64,000 nucleotides of DNA from Bacteroidota bacterium (GCA_023251755.1 JAHEYF010000007.1:1-64000); one strand, 5' to 3'. Numbered from the stretch's first letter, positions 1 to 9,903 are shown. Notes: a model not told the origin generated them from the letters alone. Program-made: numbers and translations.

Positions 1-3000
1 TCCACCGTTCAAAATACAACGCATCTTTTAAGGAATCAAGAACAACGATGGGCGCATTCGGATCGCTCACTGCGGCATAAGTACTATCTACACAGCCATG
101 AGCATCGGTTGCTGTTAATTTATAATAACCGGCCCCAACGTTACTTGCTGTAGCGGTAGTCTGGCCTGCAGCATTTGCACTCCATAAAAAAGTATAAGGA
201 GCGGTACCGCCTGTTGTAGTGGCTGTAACCGTACCGTTGTTTCCTCCGCAGACAGAAGGGGAAGTATAGCTTGTAGTAAAAGAAATACTATCCGGTTGTG
301 TTACATTTGCATGCATAGTCGCAAGACAACCATTCGCATCGGTTACTTTAACTTCGTAAGGGGCAGCCGCCAGGGCGCTTACATCTTCTGTAACGGCACC
401 ATGCGACCATTCAATACTATAAGGGGTTAAACCACCTGCTACCGAAATATCAACAGCTCCGTTTGTTAATCCGTTACACGAAACATGGGTGATACTGTTT
501 ATTGTTACAGTCGGGCCATTGGCATCAGCCACAATTGCAACAGCTGTTTTGTAACAAGCCGAAGCATCTTTTACCTGTAACATGTATTGCCCTGATAAAA
601 CACCGCTAATAGAAGCAGTTGTTCCTCCATTGGTCCAGTAATATGTATAAGGCGCTACACCACCTGTTACTGTAGAGTTTACAGCTCCTGTATTGGAACC
701 ACAGGAAGAAGGGCTTGGTGTTAAAGTGATTGTAATATCTGTTGGAGAAGTAATGGTTGTTCCCGAAGAAGCGGTACAACCATTTTGGTCGCTAACCGAA
801 GCGGTGTAGTTACCGGCCTGTAATCCATTAATCACTCCGGTAGTTGCTCCGCATGACCAGTTGTACATATAAGGTGCGGTACCTCCTGTTGCCGTTGCCG
901 AAGCACTACCGTCAACATTACCAAAGCAACTGATATTGGTTCCGCTAACAGAAACAGTAAGTGCTGCTGGTTGAGTAATCGTTTGAATGGTAGTAGCTGT
1001 ACAGCCGTTCGCATCTGTAACTGTAAGGGTATAAGCTCCTGCACATAAACCAGTGGCATTTGCTGTAGCAATAGCACCCGGCATATAATTATACGTATAA
1101 GGGTTTACACCACCTGTTGCTGTTCCTGCGATTGAACCGTTGCATAGTCCAAAACAGGTAGCGTTTGTTGTAGTGGCACTGGCTCCAAGCACAGGTGGCT
1201 GTGTTATATTAACCGACTGGCTTGCAGAACAACCATTGGCATCTGTTACCGTGCAATTGTGTGTACCCGGGGCTAAACTGGCTACTGAGTTTGTTGTAGC
1301 ACCCGAAGGCATCCAGCTGTAAGTATAAGGTGCTGTGCCGCCGGTAACATTTATACTTGCAGTACCATTCACCATTCCATTACAGGTAATGTTGGTGGAT
1401 GATGGAGTAAGAACAGGGCCTGAAGAAACTGTTATTGCTACTACAGATGATGTATCGGTACAACCATTCGTGTTTGTAACAATTAGGGCATAATTACCGG
1501 CTGTTGCTGCAGTATAAGTTGTACTTGTAGCGCCGTTGACAGCACTTCCGTTCAACATCCACTGATAAGAAACAATGGTACCCGATCCGCTTGTTGAGGT
1601 ATTGGTTAATACAGTAGTGCTACCCGCGCAAAAACTTGTATTGCCTGTAAACGAAGCTGTAGGCGGTGTATACGAAGCCACTGCAAGAGTCGAAGAGGTG
1701 GTACTGCATCCATTGGAATTGGTAATCGTTACCTGGTAATTACCGGCTGTATTAACAACATATATTGCAGCTGCAGGCCCTACATTGGCTCCGCTCAACA
1801 ACCACTGGTAATTGGTAATAGTACCTGAACCAGCAGTTGAAGTACTGGCTGATAAGGTTGTAGTACTGCCGGAACAGAAATTTGCATTACCTGTAATTGT
1901 AGCAGTAGGAGAGGCATTAAATACAATTGTAGTGGTAGCTGTATTGGAACAGCCTGTTGTGCCATTGGTTGCAGTTAGGGTATACGTTCCGGCCATAGCA
2001 GATGTAGCATTGCTGATAACAGGATTTTGAGTGCTTGAAGAAAATGAATTAGGGCCTGTCCAGGAGAAGGTAGTACCGCCTGAAGCAGAAGCACTTAAAT
2101 TGATTGTTGAACCTGCACAAAACGGGCCTGAATTATTTGCTGAAACCGTAGGCAAAGGATTAACGGTAATCAGCACTCCATCATTTGCAGTACATCCGTT
2201 TGCGTCTGTAACAGCCAAAGTATAAGTTGTTGTAGTTGTTGGAGAAGCAGTTGGGTTGGCAACAGTTCCAGATGAAAGGCTTCCAACCGGTGTCCAGTTG
2301 TAAGTTATTCCGCCGGTACCGCCTGTAACATTCGATGTTAATGAAACAGAGCCTCCTATACAAACAGACGCATCCGCACCTGCATTTGCACTGAGGGCAG
2401 AAGGCTGGGAAATAGTTCCGGTATTATTGGTTGTACAGCCATTGGCATCGGTAACAGTACAGGTGTATACACCTGCAGCTAAACCTGTAGCTGAGGTTGT
2501 TGTTCCGCCATTTGGGGCCCAGCTGTATGTATACCCAGGTGTTCCGCCCGATGCTGAAACGGTAGCAGTACCGTTTGAGCCGCCAAAACAACTTGCATTG
2601 GTTGGTGTAACTGAAGCGGATAGCAGTGAAGGTTGTGCAACCGTAACAATTTTCATGATAGAACAACTGTTCACATCATTAACTGTACAGGTGTATGAAC
2701 CGGCTGGTAAGTTTGTTGCGGTTACAGTTGTCCCGCCCGAAGGAGCCCAGCTGTATGAATAAGGGGCTGTTCCACCCGATACTGAAACGGTGGCTGTACC
2801 ATTGGCCGAACCAAAACAGCTTGCATTTGTTGGTGTACCATTAATGGTTAAAGCAGTTGGTTGTGAAATAACAGCCGTTTGGGTTGTAGTACATCCGTTT
2901 GCATCGGTAATTGTACAGGTATAGGTAGCAGCCACTAAACCCGTTGCCGGGGCAGCTGTTCCTCCCGATGGAGCCCAGCTGTATGAATAAGGTGTTGTAC

Positions 3001-5584
3001 CGCCTGAAGCTGCAACCGTTGCCGATCCGTTGGAAGCTCCGTTACACCCCACATTGGTTTGTGAAGGCAAGGTTGAAGCAAGTGTTGTTGGTTGTGTGAT
3101 GGTAATTGTTTTTGGCGAAGTACAGCTGTTTACATCCGTAACTGTACAGGTGTATACGCCTACCGCTAAACCTGTAGCTGTTGCTCCGGTTCCGCCAGAG
3201 GGCGCCCAGCTGTAGTTATACGGACTTGTACCGCCCGAAGGTGTTACCGTTGCAGAACCATTGCTTCCACCGTTACAGGCAACATTGTTGGACGAAGAAC
3301 CCACTGTTAAAACAGCAGGCTGTGTTATTGTAATTGTTTTAAGCGAAGTACATCCGTTGTTATCGGTAACCGAGCAGGTATAAGTGCCGGCAGCTAAACC
3401 TGTCGCTGTTGCTGCGGTTCCACCCGATGGAGCCCAGCTGTATGAATAAGGTGAAGTACCACCACCAACAGTAACTGTTGCAGAACCATTTGCTCCACCA
3501 TTACAGCTAACATTGTTAGAGGAGGAATTGACCGTTAATGCAGCCGGTTCTGTGACAGAACTTGTTTTTGTAATTGTACAACCTTTTGTATCGGTAATGG
3601 TGCAGGTGTAATTTCCTGGGGCAAGTCCACTCGCTGTTGCATTTGTTCCTCCACTTGGCGCCCAGTTGTATGTATAAGAAGGTGTACCACCGGAAGCTGT
3701 TACAGATGCCGAACCATTCGTTCCGCCGTTGCAGGTAACATTTGAAGAAGAATTAGAAGCTGATACAGGAGTTGAAGGTTGATTGACTGTTTTCATCTGA
3801 ACGCTTGTACAACCATTAGCATCAGTAGCTGTACAGGTATAAGAGCCTGCGCTTAATCCTGAAGCAATTGCTCCTGTTCCGCCAGAAGGACTCCAGCTAT
3901 AAGTATAAGGAGTTGTCCCGCCGGTTGGAACCATTGTTACCCCACCTGTACTGGCACCATAACAACCTACATCTGTTCCACTGCAACTGGATGCGAATAT
4001 AGTTGGTTGGGTAATGGTAAAAGTCTGTTGTTTGTTACACCCTGCCCCATCAGTAATACTACAGGTATAAGTACCTGCCGCAAGGCCTGAAACATTATTA
4101 GTTGTATAACTACCAGGACTCCAGTAATAAGTATAAGATCCTATACCACCACTTACCGATAGAGATGCAGCTCCATTGCTGCCACCGTAACAATTTATAT
4201 TTGTCTGGTTGGGTGTTACAGTTATATTAGATACCTGTAGTACAGCAACATTAGAGATAACAGTTCCACATGCATTGTTTACAACACACCTGTAATTGTT
4301 ATTGTTCATGGCTCCTGTAACACCTGTAATATTTAAGCCGCTGGTGTTTACCCCCGAATAAGCGCCTGCATTTGTTAATGGATTGTACACTGTACCATTG
4401 TACAACTGCCATTGAAAATTAAATGGTGAGCTGCCTCCAATGTTGAATGAAATAACTGCATTTCCTGTAGCACAGGCATTTAAATTAGCAGGTTGTAAAT
4501 CAAAATTGGGTGCATTACAAGGGCTGCCACTATACTCAAAAGCACCTATATCCGGGTTGTTGTACCTTGTATAACCCCTTCCATCCAATGCAGGTGCATA
4601 AGTTACATTGGCATTGTCTATCGCACTGGTACTTGAACTGGTTAAAGGAACAGTGTTCCATAAACCTCCGTTAGAAGACAGGCTATTGCCAGAAGGATAA
4701 GGATTTGCAGTTGAATACCAGGAAAGTGTGCCTAAATTGGAAGTCCCCGTTGCACCAATATTGTTTACATTAATAGGATTCGATCCGGTGGCACCAATTA
4801 CATTCATATCGTAAGTTGCATTTCCGAAAATAATATTGTTTTGTATTTTCATGTTCGAGGGATTGGTCCCCGACCCCATGTGGTCTATTTTAAGGCCTAC
4901 TCCCGTGTTTGCAGTAATTGAGTTGTTTTTAATTTCAGTATTAAAACCCGAACCAATTGCAATGGTAACAATACCATCAACATTTCCATGAAATGTACAG
5001 TTGACGATTTGAAGAGGCCCGGCTATATCTTTAAAAAAACCGGCTGTAGCTGAATTCGTATTCGAAGAAACGGTTGAATTCATAATAAAAGTCACGCCGG
5101 TATTCTTTGAATAAATTCCCTTTCCGCCACAGTTGTGAATAAAACAATCCTTCATTCTCAATGAATCCCCGCTTACATAAACTCCATCACTTATAGAGTT
5201 TTTTATTTCACATTCAGAAACATCAACACTACCCGCCGCTGTAATACCACGGGTTCCGTTTTGAATTCCAATTTTTGCAACAGTAAGAAGATAACCCGCC
5301 TGCACATTAAAAATATTCACTACACTGGTTCCGTAAAGCATCGTATTGGTGTGTCCGTTACCAATTATATACAATTTTTTATTGATCGTTATATCAGAGT
5401 TCAGATTTATATAGGTACCATTGGTAACCGCGCCAAAATTAATAGTATCACCTGAACCGGCGTTGGTTACAGCATCCCTCAATGAACCGGGACCGGTGTC
5501 GTTGTTGTTGTTAACCGTAATAATAGCGGCGTTTGTGAACAACACGCTTACAAAAAGTAAACTCGTAATAATTATACGTTTCAT
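1..5584 (-). CDS. Giant SprB-repeat surface/adhesin protein, N-terminal part (runs off left edge)
   Basis: The reverse strand reads without a stop from an ATG at 5584 to base 1, about 1,861 codons, and continues beyond the window. The protein opens with a signal peptide (MKRIIITSLLFVSVLFTNAA). A right-handed beta-helix region follows (to about residue 348), starting with the GPGSLRDAV motif typical of secreted Bacteroidota parallel-beta-helix proteins. Then come an Ig-like domain (about 350-445) and about 18 modules of 72-80 residues. Most are SprB-type, with cores such as GGTxPYxYSW and TDANGCT. Modules 9-12 (about nt 2400-1430) are PKD/Ig-like. SprB-family proteins are cell-surface adhesins exported by T9SS and moved by gliding motors. 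The C-terminal sorting domain would lie outside the window. Surface adhesion is inferred from the family; ligand and gliding role are unknown. Confidence 0.85.
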   Translation of the reverse strand, partial: MKRIIITSLLFVSVLFTNAAIITVNNNNDTGPGSLRDAVTNAGSGDTINFGAVTNGTYINLNSDITINKKLYIIGNGHTNTMLYGTSVVNIFNVQAGYLLTVAKIGIQNGTRGITAAGSVDVSECEIKNSISDGVYVSGDSLRMKDCFIHNCGGKGIYSKNTGVTFIMNSTVSSNTNSATAGFFKDIAGPLQIVNCTFHGNVDGIVTIAIGSGFNTEIKNNSITANTGVGLKIDHMGSGTNPSNMKIQNNIIFGNATYDMNVIGATGSNPINVNNIGATGTSNLGTLSWYSTANPYPSGNSLSSNGGLWNTVPLTSSSTSAIDNANVTYAPALDGRGYTRYNNPDIGAFEYSGSPCNAPNFDLQPANLNACATGNAVISFNIGGSSPFNFQWQLYNGTVYNPLTNAGAYSGVNTSGLNITGVTGAMNNNNYRCVVNNACGTVISNVAVLQVSNITVTPNQTNINCYGGSNGAASLSVSGGIGSYTYYWSPGSYTTNNVSGLAAGTYTCSITDGAGCNKQQTFTITQPTIFASSCSGTDVGCYGASTGGVTMVPTGGTTPYTYSWSPSGGTGAIASGLSAGSYTCTATDANGCTSVQMKTVNQPSTPVSASNSSSNVTCNGGTNGSASVTASGGTPSYTYNWAPSGGTNATASGLAPGNYTCTITDTKGCTITKTSSVTEPAALTVNSSSNNVSCNGGANGSATVTVGGGTSPYSYSWAPSGGTAATATGLAAGTYTCSVTDNNGCTSLKTITITQPAVLTVGSSSNNVACNGGSNGSATVTPSGGTSPYNYSWAPSGGTGATATGLAVGVYTCTVTDVNSCTSPKTITITQPTTLASTLPSQTNVGCNGASNGSATVAASGGTTPYSYSWAPSGGTAAPATGLVAATYTCTITDANGCTTTQTAVISQPTALTINGTPTNASCFGSANGTATVSVSGGTAPYSYSWAPSGGTTVTATNLPAGSYTCTVNDVNSCSIMKIVTVAQPSLLSASVTPTNASCFGGSNGTATVSASGGTPGYTYSWAPNGGTTTSATGLAAGVYTCTVTDANGCTTNNTGTISQPSALSANAGADASVCIGGSVSLTSNVTGGTGGITYNWTPVGSLSSGTVANPTASPTTTTTYTLAVTDANGCTANDGVLITVNPLPTVSANNSGPFCAGSTINLSASASGGTTFSWTGPNSFSSSTQNPVISNATSAMAGTYTLTATNGTTGCSNTATTTIVFNASPTATITGNANFCSGSTTTLSASTSTAGSGTITNYQWLLSGANVGPAAAIYVVNTAGNYQVTITNSNGCSTTSSTLAVASYTPPTASFTGNTSFCAGSTTVLTNTSTSGSGTIVSYQWMLNGSAVNGATSTTYTAATAGNYALIVTNTNGCTDTSSVVAITVSSGPVLTPSSTNITCNGMVNGTASINVTGGTAPYTYSWMPSGATTNSVASLAPGTHNCTVTDANGCSASQSVNITQPPVLGASATTTNATCFGLCNGSIAGTATGGVNPYTYNYMPGAIATANATGLCAGAYTLTVTDANGCTATTIQTITQPAALTVSVSGTNISCFGNVDGSASATATGGTAPYMYNWSCGATTGVINGLQAGNYTASVSDQNGCTASSGTTITSPTDITITLTPSPSSCGSNTGAVNSTVTGGVAPYTYYWTNGGTTASISGVLSGQYMLQVKDASACYKTAVAIVADANGPTVTINSITHVSCNGLTNGAVDISVAGGLTPYSIEWSHGAVTEDVSALAAAPYEVKVTDANGCLATMHANVTQPDSISFTTSYTSPSVCGGNNGTVTATTTGGTAPYTFLWSANAAGQTTATASNVGAGYYKLTATDAHGCVDSTYAAVSDPNAPIVVLDSLKDALYFERW
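60..4530 (-). repeat. Block of protein-level SprB/PKD module repeats
   Basis: Coordinates are listed high to low because the array reads on the minus strand. Inside the giant gene, about 18 modules of roughly 220-240 bases follow one another. Modules 3-8 share phrases such as YSWAPSGGT and are the most alike; modules 13-18 and the PKD/Ig-like block 9-12 are more diverged. High identity among neighbours makes this stretch prone to recombination and assembly collapse. Confidence 0.8.
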
Positions 5585-5886
5585 ATTTATTGATTTAAAA
5601 ATGACAAGCTAATTTCTTAAAAAAATCTGAATAAATAGTACTTTACTACCCATTAAAGCATATTTTTAATAGACCAATTCGATGAAAAACCAGTTCTACG
5701 GTACAGGTGGAATTTCGCAACGGTAGTAAGTAGCAGGTAGCTGGTATTTAGTATCACCTTATACTATTACTTACTACTTTTAAATAAAACCATCCCATGT
5801 ATAAAATAGAGAATTTAATCGCAACCATGATCACACTCTTGGCTCTTGGCTTTTAACTTTTGACTTAAATCTTTTAACTTTGCAAC
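5585..5886. repeat. Intergenic gap with heptamer words, between divergent genes
   Basis: No gene is seen. Two word families are present. At about 5728-5790, AGTAGCA / GGTAGCT / GGTATTT / AGTATCA words are followed by a partial complementary arm (TTACTTACTA). At about 5840-5880, words of the type TTTTAACTTTTGACTTAAAT lead up to the pgeF start. The last word gives TAACTTTG at 5875-5882, a good -7 hexamer for Bacteroidota, only 4 bases before the pgeF ATG, without a convincing -33 box. Confidence 0.6.
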
Positions 5887-6591
5887 ATGTACTGGTACCA
5901 TTCCCCTCTTCTTTCTGTTACACATGGTTTCTCTACCCGTTCGGGCGGTATTTCACCGGCACCTTTTCATTCATTAAATTTTGCCGGGCGTGATGACGAG
6001 GCCTCCAATATAAAAGAGAACAGAAGAAGGGCTTTGGCTGCTTTGAATTTAAGTGTTGAAAACACGGCTTATTTAAAACAGGTTCATAGCAATACCGTTT
6101 GTCTGGCTCATCCCGGGCCACAAACAGGCGATGCTTTGGTTACTAAAGAAAAGGGCCTTACACTTGCCGTTGCCGCAGCCGATTGTTACCCGCTCCTGTT
6201 TCACGATCCGGTCAACAACATAATTGGTGCAGCTCATGCCGGCTGGCGGGGAACCGTAGCCCGGGTAGCCCAAAACACCATTTACGAAATGGTACAACTT
6301 GGTGCAGATACATCTGCAATTAAAGTAGCTATTGGCCCTGGAATTAGTTGCGAAAAATTTGAAGTAGGCTCCGAAGTCATTGAACAATTTGCCCGGGCCG
6401 GGTTTCCGGACTACTGCTTCAAAAACAGTCACATTGATTTAGTAGCTGCCAATAAATTTGTGCTGAACGAAAGTGGAATTGCAGAAGAAAATACCTGGGC
6501 TATGAAGCGTTGCACATTTGAAGCAGACTTTTTTTCTTTTCGCCGCGATAAAGGGAAAACCGGCAGGATGTGGGCGGTCATTTCTTTGTAA
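5887..6591 (+). CDS. pgeF: PgeF/YfiH family protein (laccase-domain, purine nucleoside phosphorylase-like)
   Basis: A 234-residue protein covering the whole YfiH/YlmD (DUF152) family length. The zinc-binding triad is visible: His67 in LKQVHS, Cys100 in AADCYPLL and His117 in AAHAGWRGT, followed by the GPGISCEKFEV motif. Members act in the cytoplasm. They were called polyphenol oxidases and later shown to phosphorolyse or deaminate adenosine and to help keep peptidoglycan composition correct (PgeF). The gene is monocistronic and ends 19 bases from the convergent GH25 gene. Family assignment is very sure; the physiological substrate here is not shown. Confidence 0.93.
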   Translation: MYWYHSPLLSVTHGFSTRSGGISPAPFHSLNFAGRDDEASNIKENRRRALAALNLSVENTAYLKQVHSNTVCLAHPGPQTGDALVTKEKGLTLAVAAADCYPLLFHDPVNNIIGAAHAGWRGTVARVAQNTIYEMVQLGADTSAIKVAIGPGISCEKFEVGSEVIEQFARAGFPDYCFKNSHIDLVAANKFVLNESGIAEENTWAMKRCTFEADFFSFRRDKGKTGRMWAVISL

Positions 6592-6610
6592 TCAGTTAAA
6601 AATATTTATA

Positions 6611-7666
6611 TTATTCCTTCACAAACTTTTTAACTTCCACACCATTTTCAGTTTTTATATTTACAAAATAAACTCCGCCTGCAAAGTCTGAAACATTCAT
6701 CTCTGTTTGTTGTTCTTGTACCTGTTGCTGCGCAATTAATTGCCCCTGCACGGTATATATTTCAAGTGTTTTAGACTGATTGTTATCCGAAGAAATAGTT
6801 CCAATCGTAATTTTATCGGTGGCAGGGTTGGGGTAGACACTAAAATCACCTCTTGATTTATTTTCTGAAATCCCTGTGGTACATCCGGTTAAATTATTAA
6901 ATGCGTCCATGTCTCCGTTAAAAACATTCAGGTCTGTCTGTGCGTTAATTCCGGGAACAGTACCCGACCAGGAATATTGTTTGAAAGCCCAGGTGGTCCA
7001 TACACCAATATTGGCGGGTGCTGTAGTTGAACTCCCATCGGGGTTCGCAATCCACAAGCCATAATTAGTTAAAGAGCTGTTCAAATAAGAAGCGATAGAA
7101 CTGTTGGTGTACAATAGCGGAGCGATTCCTGTTGCATTTTGTACCGTAGACATCCATTGCTGCACCCATGCAGACAATGCCGCGCTGCTGAATGAACCCG
7201 TTAATGTCCCACCCGTGGACGGATTTTCCAGATCCAGCACAGGCGGCAGGTTACAGGTATGAATATAGACACCCGCCACATTCAAAAAGTAATTGGCTTC
7301 ATCCACTGCGTTGTTACTGATAGGCCTTGCAAAATGATATTCACCCATCACTATTCCTGCATTGCTGCCATTCACCATGTTTGTTGTATAAGCAGGATCG
7401 GTATAACTGATACCTTCTGTGGCTTTTACAAATGCAAACACTTTAGAATCAGCTGCAACCTGTGGCCAGTTGATAGTGCCATTGAAATGAGAAACGTCAA
7501 GGCCAAGTATTGAATTACTTGCCGTTTCACTTGCGTCCGCCAAAACCGGGGCGTTGTACTGCGATTCGTTATCACCGGTAGAAAACCCCGTATTAATTAA
7601 TTGTTGCGATTTTGAGCCTAAACTCAAAACACCAAGTCCCAAAATTAAGAGGCTTTGTTTTTTCAT
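6611..7666 (-). CDS. Exported GH25 lysozyme with T9SS type A sorting domain
   Basis: A 351-residue secreted muramidase-like protein. Residues 1-22 form a signal peptide. Residues about 53-255 match glycoside hydrolase family 25 (Cpl-1/cellosyl type): GLDVSHFNG with Asp57, FVKATEG, GEYHFARP, and the catalytic DLE with Asp145 and Glu147. A C-terminal domain from about 275 begins FSVYPNPATDKITI and ends GGVYFVNIKTENG...KKFVKE, the classic T9SS type A sorting signal, so the enzyme should be sent across the outer membrane and released or anchored on the surface. GH25 enzymes cut the beta-1,4 bond after N-acetylmuramic acid. Attack on other bacteria or wall turnover in prey is inference. Confidence 0.9.
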   Translation of the reverse strand: MKKQSLLILGLGVLSLGSKSQQLINTGFSTGDNESQYNAPVLADASETASNSILGLDVSHFNGTINWPQVAADSKVFAFVKATEGISYTDPAYTTNMVNGSNAGIVMGEYHFARPISNNAVDEANYFLNVAGVYIHTCNLPPVLDLENPSTGGTLTGSFSSAALSAWVQQWMSTVQNATGIAPLLYTNSSIASYLNSSLTNYGLWIANPDGSSTTAPANIGVWTTWAFKQYSWSGTVPGINAQTDLNVFNGDMDAFNNLTGCTTGISENKSRGDFSVYPNPATDKITIGTISSDNNQSKTLEIYTVQGQLIAQQQVQEQQTEMNVSDFAGGVYFVNIKTENGVEVKKFVKE

Positions 7667-7785
7667 TGGCTAAAACGTTTATTCGTTCTTTAGTTCATTT
7701 GTTCTATAGTTTATTAGTTCATCCGTTTTGGTCAACGAATGAACTAATAAACGAACAAACACATGAACGAATAAACTAAAAAGAA
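7667..7785. terminator. Heptamer-built imperfect palindrome after the small exported-protein gene
   Basis: The left arm (from about 7674) uses GTTTATTCGTTC / TAGTTCATTTGTTC words. The right arm (from about 7732) uses their complements, AACGAATGAAC / TAATAAACGAAC, around a short loop near 7727. Arms are about 45 bases with mismatches. It lies between two minus-strand genes, directly after the upstream gene's stop, so it probably forms the 3' end of that transcript. Confidence 0.5.
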
Positions 7786-8127
7786 TTAATGGTTTTCGGC
7801 TTTCTTCTTCTCCTTGTATTCTTTGCGTTTTTGTTCTTCCGTTTTTACTATGGCTTTATCTGCTTTCGTTTTGGCCCTGTCTTCTTTTAACTGGGCTTTG
7901 TCCTGTTTAGCAGCTTCCTGATTCCCCGCAGCTTTGTCGGCGGCAATTTTTGCTTTGTCTTCAGCCACTTTGGCCTTGTCGGCTTTTACCTGGGCTTTGT
8001 CCGCTTTCAGTTGTGCTTTTTCCTGTTTTACTTCTTCCTTTTGGGGAGTTGTACTTGTTTGCGCATGCATGTTTGCTGCTGCAAAAAACGCAAGCAACAA
8101 GGCTGATTTTAAGATGTGTTTTTTCAT
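7786..8127 (-). CDS. Small exported Lys/Ala/Asp-rich helical repeat protein, unknown function
   Basis: 113 residues. A signal peptide (about 1-22, ending NMHA) is followed by a highly charged segment of near-repeats such as LKADKAQVKADKAKVAEDKA, with periodic Ala, Lys and Asp, and a Lys/Glu-rich tail. It looks like one long amphipathic helix or coiled coil in the periplasm. Similar low-complexity proteins exist in many Bacteroidota but I cannot name a function. It precedes the GH25 gene in the same direction, but a palindromic probable terminator separates them, so co-transcription is doubtful. Confidence 0.7.
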   Translation of the reverse strand: MKKHILKSALLLAFFAAANMHAQTSTTPQKEEVKQEKAQLKADKAQVKADKAKVAEDKAKIAADKAAGNQEAAKQDKAQLKEDRAKTKADKAIVKTEEQKRKEYKEKKKAENH

Positions 8128-8156
8128 GGATATATGGTTTTATTTAATTGCAAAAT

Positions 8157-9845
8157 TTACAAGCCTATTTTTTCGTTCACTACTTTTAAGATGTCTGCTT
8201 CTAACTGAATGGTTTTGTTTTCTATGTCTTTTCCTTTTTGGATAATTTCATTGACGTAGTTTTTATCATCGTAACCGGCAGCATTGATGCGCACGTTCAT
8301 AAATGCGCCCATTACCGCACTTCTGGCACACAAGGCCCCTACCCCGGCATCCGAAACTGAATTGGGATTTCCAATTTCAGCCATGGCTTTTATTACTTCC
8401 ATACTATTATAAGTGGTTTGCATGACTTTAAAAGGAATTTCGATAGCAAATTTTGTAGCTTCCTGTATGGCTTTGGTACGTATTGCTTTTTCTTCATCAG
8501 TTGATTTTGATAAACCAAAAGCTGTCATAATTAAATTAAAGGCTTTGGTGTCTGCATCTACCAAACGAACCAATTCATTTTTACAGGCTTCGCCTTTTTC
8601 AGCCCAGGTGCTGAACTCTTCCCACCTGTCGTCCCAGCCTTTTTTATGCGAGGATAAATTCGCCACCATTGTTGCCAGCGCCGCACCCAAAGCCCCCATA
8701 TAAGCCGAAATAGAGCCGCCACCGGGAGCAGGGCTTTCGCTGGCTGTTTCATCTGCAAACTCAACTAAGTTCATACTTACCAATTTGCTATCGGCTTTGT
8801 CTTTCAACAGGTATTCAATAATGCGTTCTTCCGGTTTAAAAGGCCCCAGCTCATCTAAGCCCATCGATTTGATAGCGATTTTGATCAGCTCCTTTTCACT
8901 TACACCAATGGAACGTTTTTGTTTAAGCAAAAAATATTTTCCTGCATCCAGCATAGCTTTCAGCGGAATTAAACCCACCAGTTCCGAACCCGTCACACGT
9001 ATACCACGTTCAGTTGCTTTTTTACAGACTTCATCAAAAGCAATGTGTACAGGTGTTACATTAATATTGGTCAGGTTCATGGAAATTTGTGCCACGCCAT
9101 ATTCCTCAATATACCAGCCAATGGCTTTTACACTTTTTAAGGAGCCGGGTATAACAATAGGATTCCCTTTTTCATCGTTCACTATTTTACCGGTAACCGG
9201 ATCACCTTCGCGTTTTACACGACCTGCTTCACGCACATCGAATGCAATAGAATTGGCACGGCGGGTGGATGTAGTATTGAGGTTAACATTGTATGCCACC
9301 AGGAAATCGCGGGCACCAATAACTGTTGCGCCACGTTTGGCGTCAAACTCAGCCGGTCCGAAATCCGGTTTCCATTCCGGTAATTTTATTTTCTTAAAAA
9401 AGCCTTCGTATTCCCCGGCACGTATAACAGAAAGATTGTTGCGGCTTTTATTGGCCTGTGCGGCTTCATATAAATAAATAGGCAATTGTAATTCTTTCCC
9501 CACACGCTCTCCTAATTTTTGTGCCCATTTAGCTGTTTCCTCCATACTAATATTGGCAATGGGTATAAGCGGACAAACATCAGTAGCACCCATACGCGGG
9601 TGCTCGCCTTTGTGTTTACTCATGTCAATTACTTCTCCGGCCTTTTTAATAGCCAGAAAAGCAGCCTCAATAACGGCTTCGGGGGTTCCTACAAAAGTAA
9701 CTACAGTGCGGTTGGTAGCTTTGCCCGGGTCAACATTTAATAAACGAACTCCTTCAACGCTTTCTATTTCATTGGTAATTTGTTTAATGATGTTTAAGTC
9801 CTTGCCTTCGCTGAAATTAGGAACACATTCGATGAGTTGTTGCAT
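8157..9845 (-). CDS. ftcD: Bifunctional glutamate formimidoyltransferase / formimidoyl-THF cyclodeaminase
   Basis: 562 residues, the length of the fused two-enzyme protein known from animals and many Bacteroidota. The N-terminal formiminotransferase starts MQQLIECVPNFSEG and has the catalytic histidine in GEHPRMGATDV (His82). The C-terminal cyclodeaminase domain begins near ESPAPGGGSISAYMGALGAA. The enzyme moves the formimino group of N-formimino-glutamate (from histidine breakdown) to tetrahydrofolate, then releases ammonia to give 5,10-methenyl-THF. It acts in the cytoplasm. No other histidine-degradation gene is adjacent; folD at 53 kb would use the product. It stands alone between repeat-filled gaps. 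Confidence 0.94.
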   Translation of the reverse strand: MQQLIECVPNFSEGKDLNIIKQITNEIESVEGVRLLNVDPGKATNRTVVTFVGTPEAVIEAAFLAIKKAGEVIDMSKHKGEHPRMGATDVCPLIPIANISMEETAKWAQKLGERVGKELQLPIYLYEAAQANKSRNNLSVIRAGEYEGFFKKIKLPEWKPDFGPAEFDAKRGATVIGARDFLVAYNVNLNTTSTRRANSIAFDVREAGRVKREGDPVTGKIVNDEKGNPIVIPGSLKSVKAIGWYIEEYGVAQISMNLTNINVTPVHIAFDEVCKKATERGIRVTGSELVGLIPLKAMLDAGKYFLLKQKRSIGVSEKELIKIAIKSMGLDELGPFKPEERIIEYLLKDKADSKLVSMNLVEFADETASESPAPGGGSISAYMGALGAALATMVANLSSHKKGWDDRWEEFSTWAEKGEACKNELVRLVDADTKAFNLIMTAFGLSKSTDEEKAIRTKAIQEATKFAIEIPFKVMQTTYNSMEVIKAMAEIGNPNSVSDAGVGALCARSAVMGAFMNVRINAAGYDDKNYVNEIIQKGKDIENKTIQLEADILKVVNEKIGL

Positions 9846-9903
9846 AAGTTTATTTTATTTAAAAGTCAAAAAAAATATTCGTAAGAGCTACCCTTCATTT
9901 GTT

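Noticed and set aside
2427-2762. Plus-strand open frame of 111 codons
   Set aside because: It is the antisense of SprB modules; its repeats (VTVQVYTPAAK-like) mirror the minus-strand coding sequence.
1-5584. Frameshifted pseudogene, because no closed long frame appears in this region
   Set aside because: The minus frame from ATG 5584 reads continuously to base 1; it only lacks a stop because the gene leaves the window.
8785-9477. Plus-strand open frame of 230 codons
   Set aside because: It lies wholly antisense to the well-supported FTCD gene and has no recognisable domain or upstream signals.
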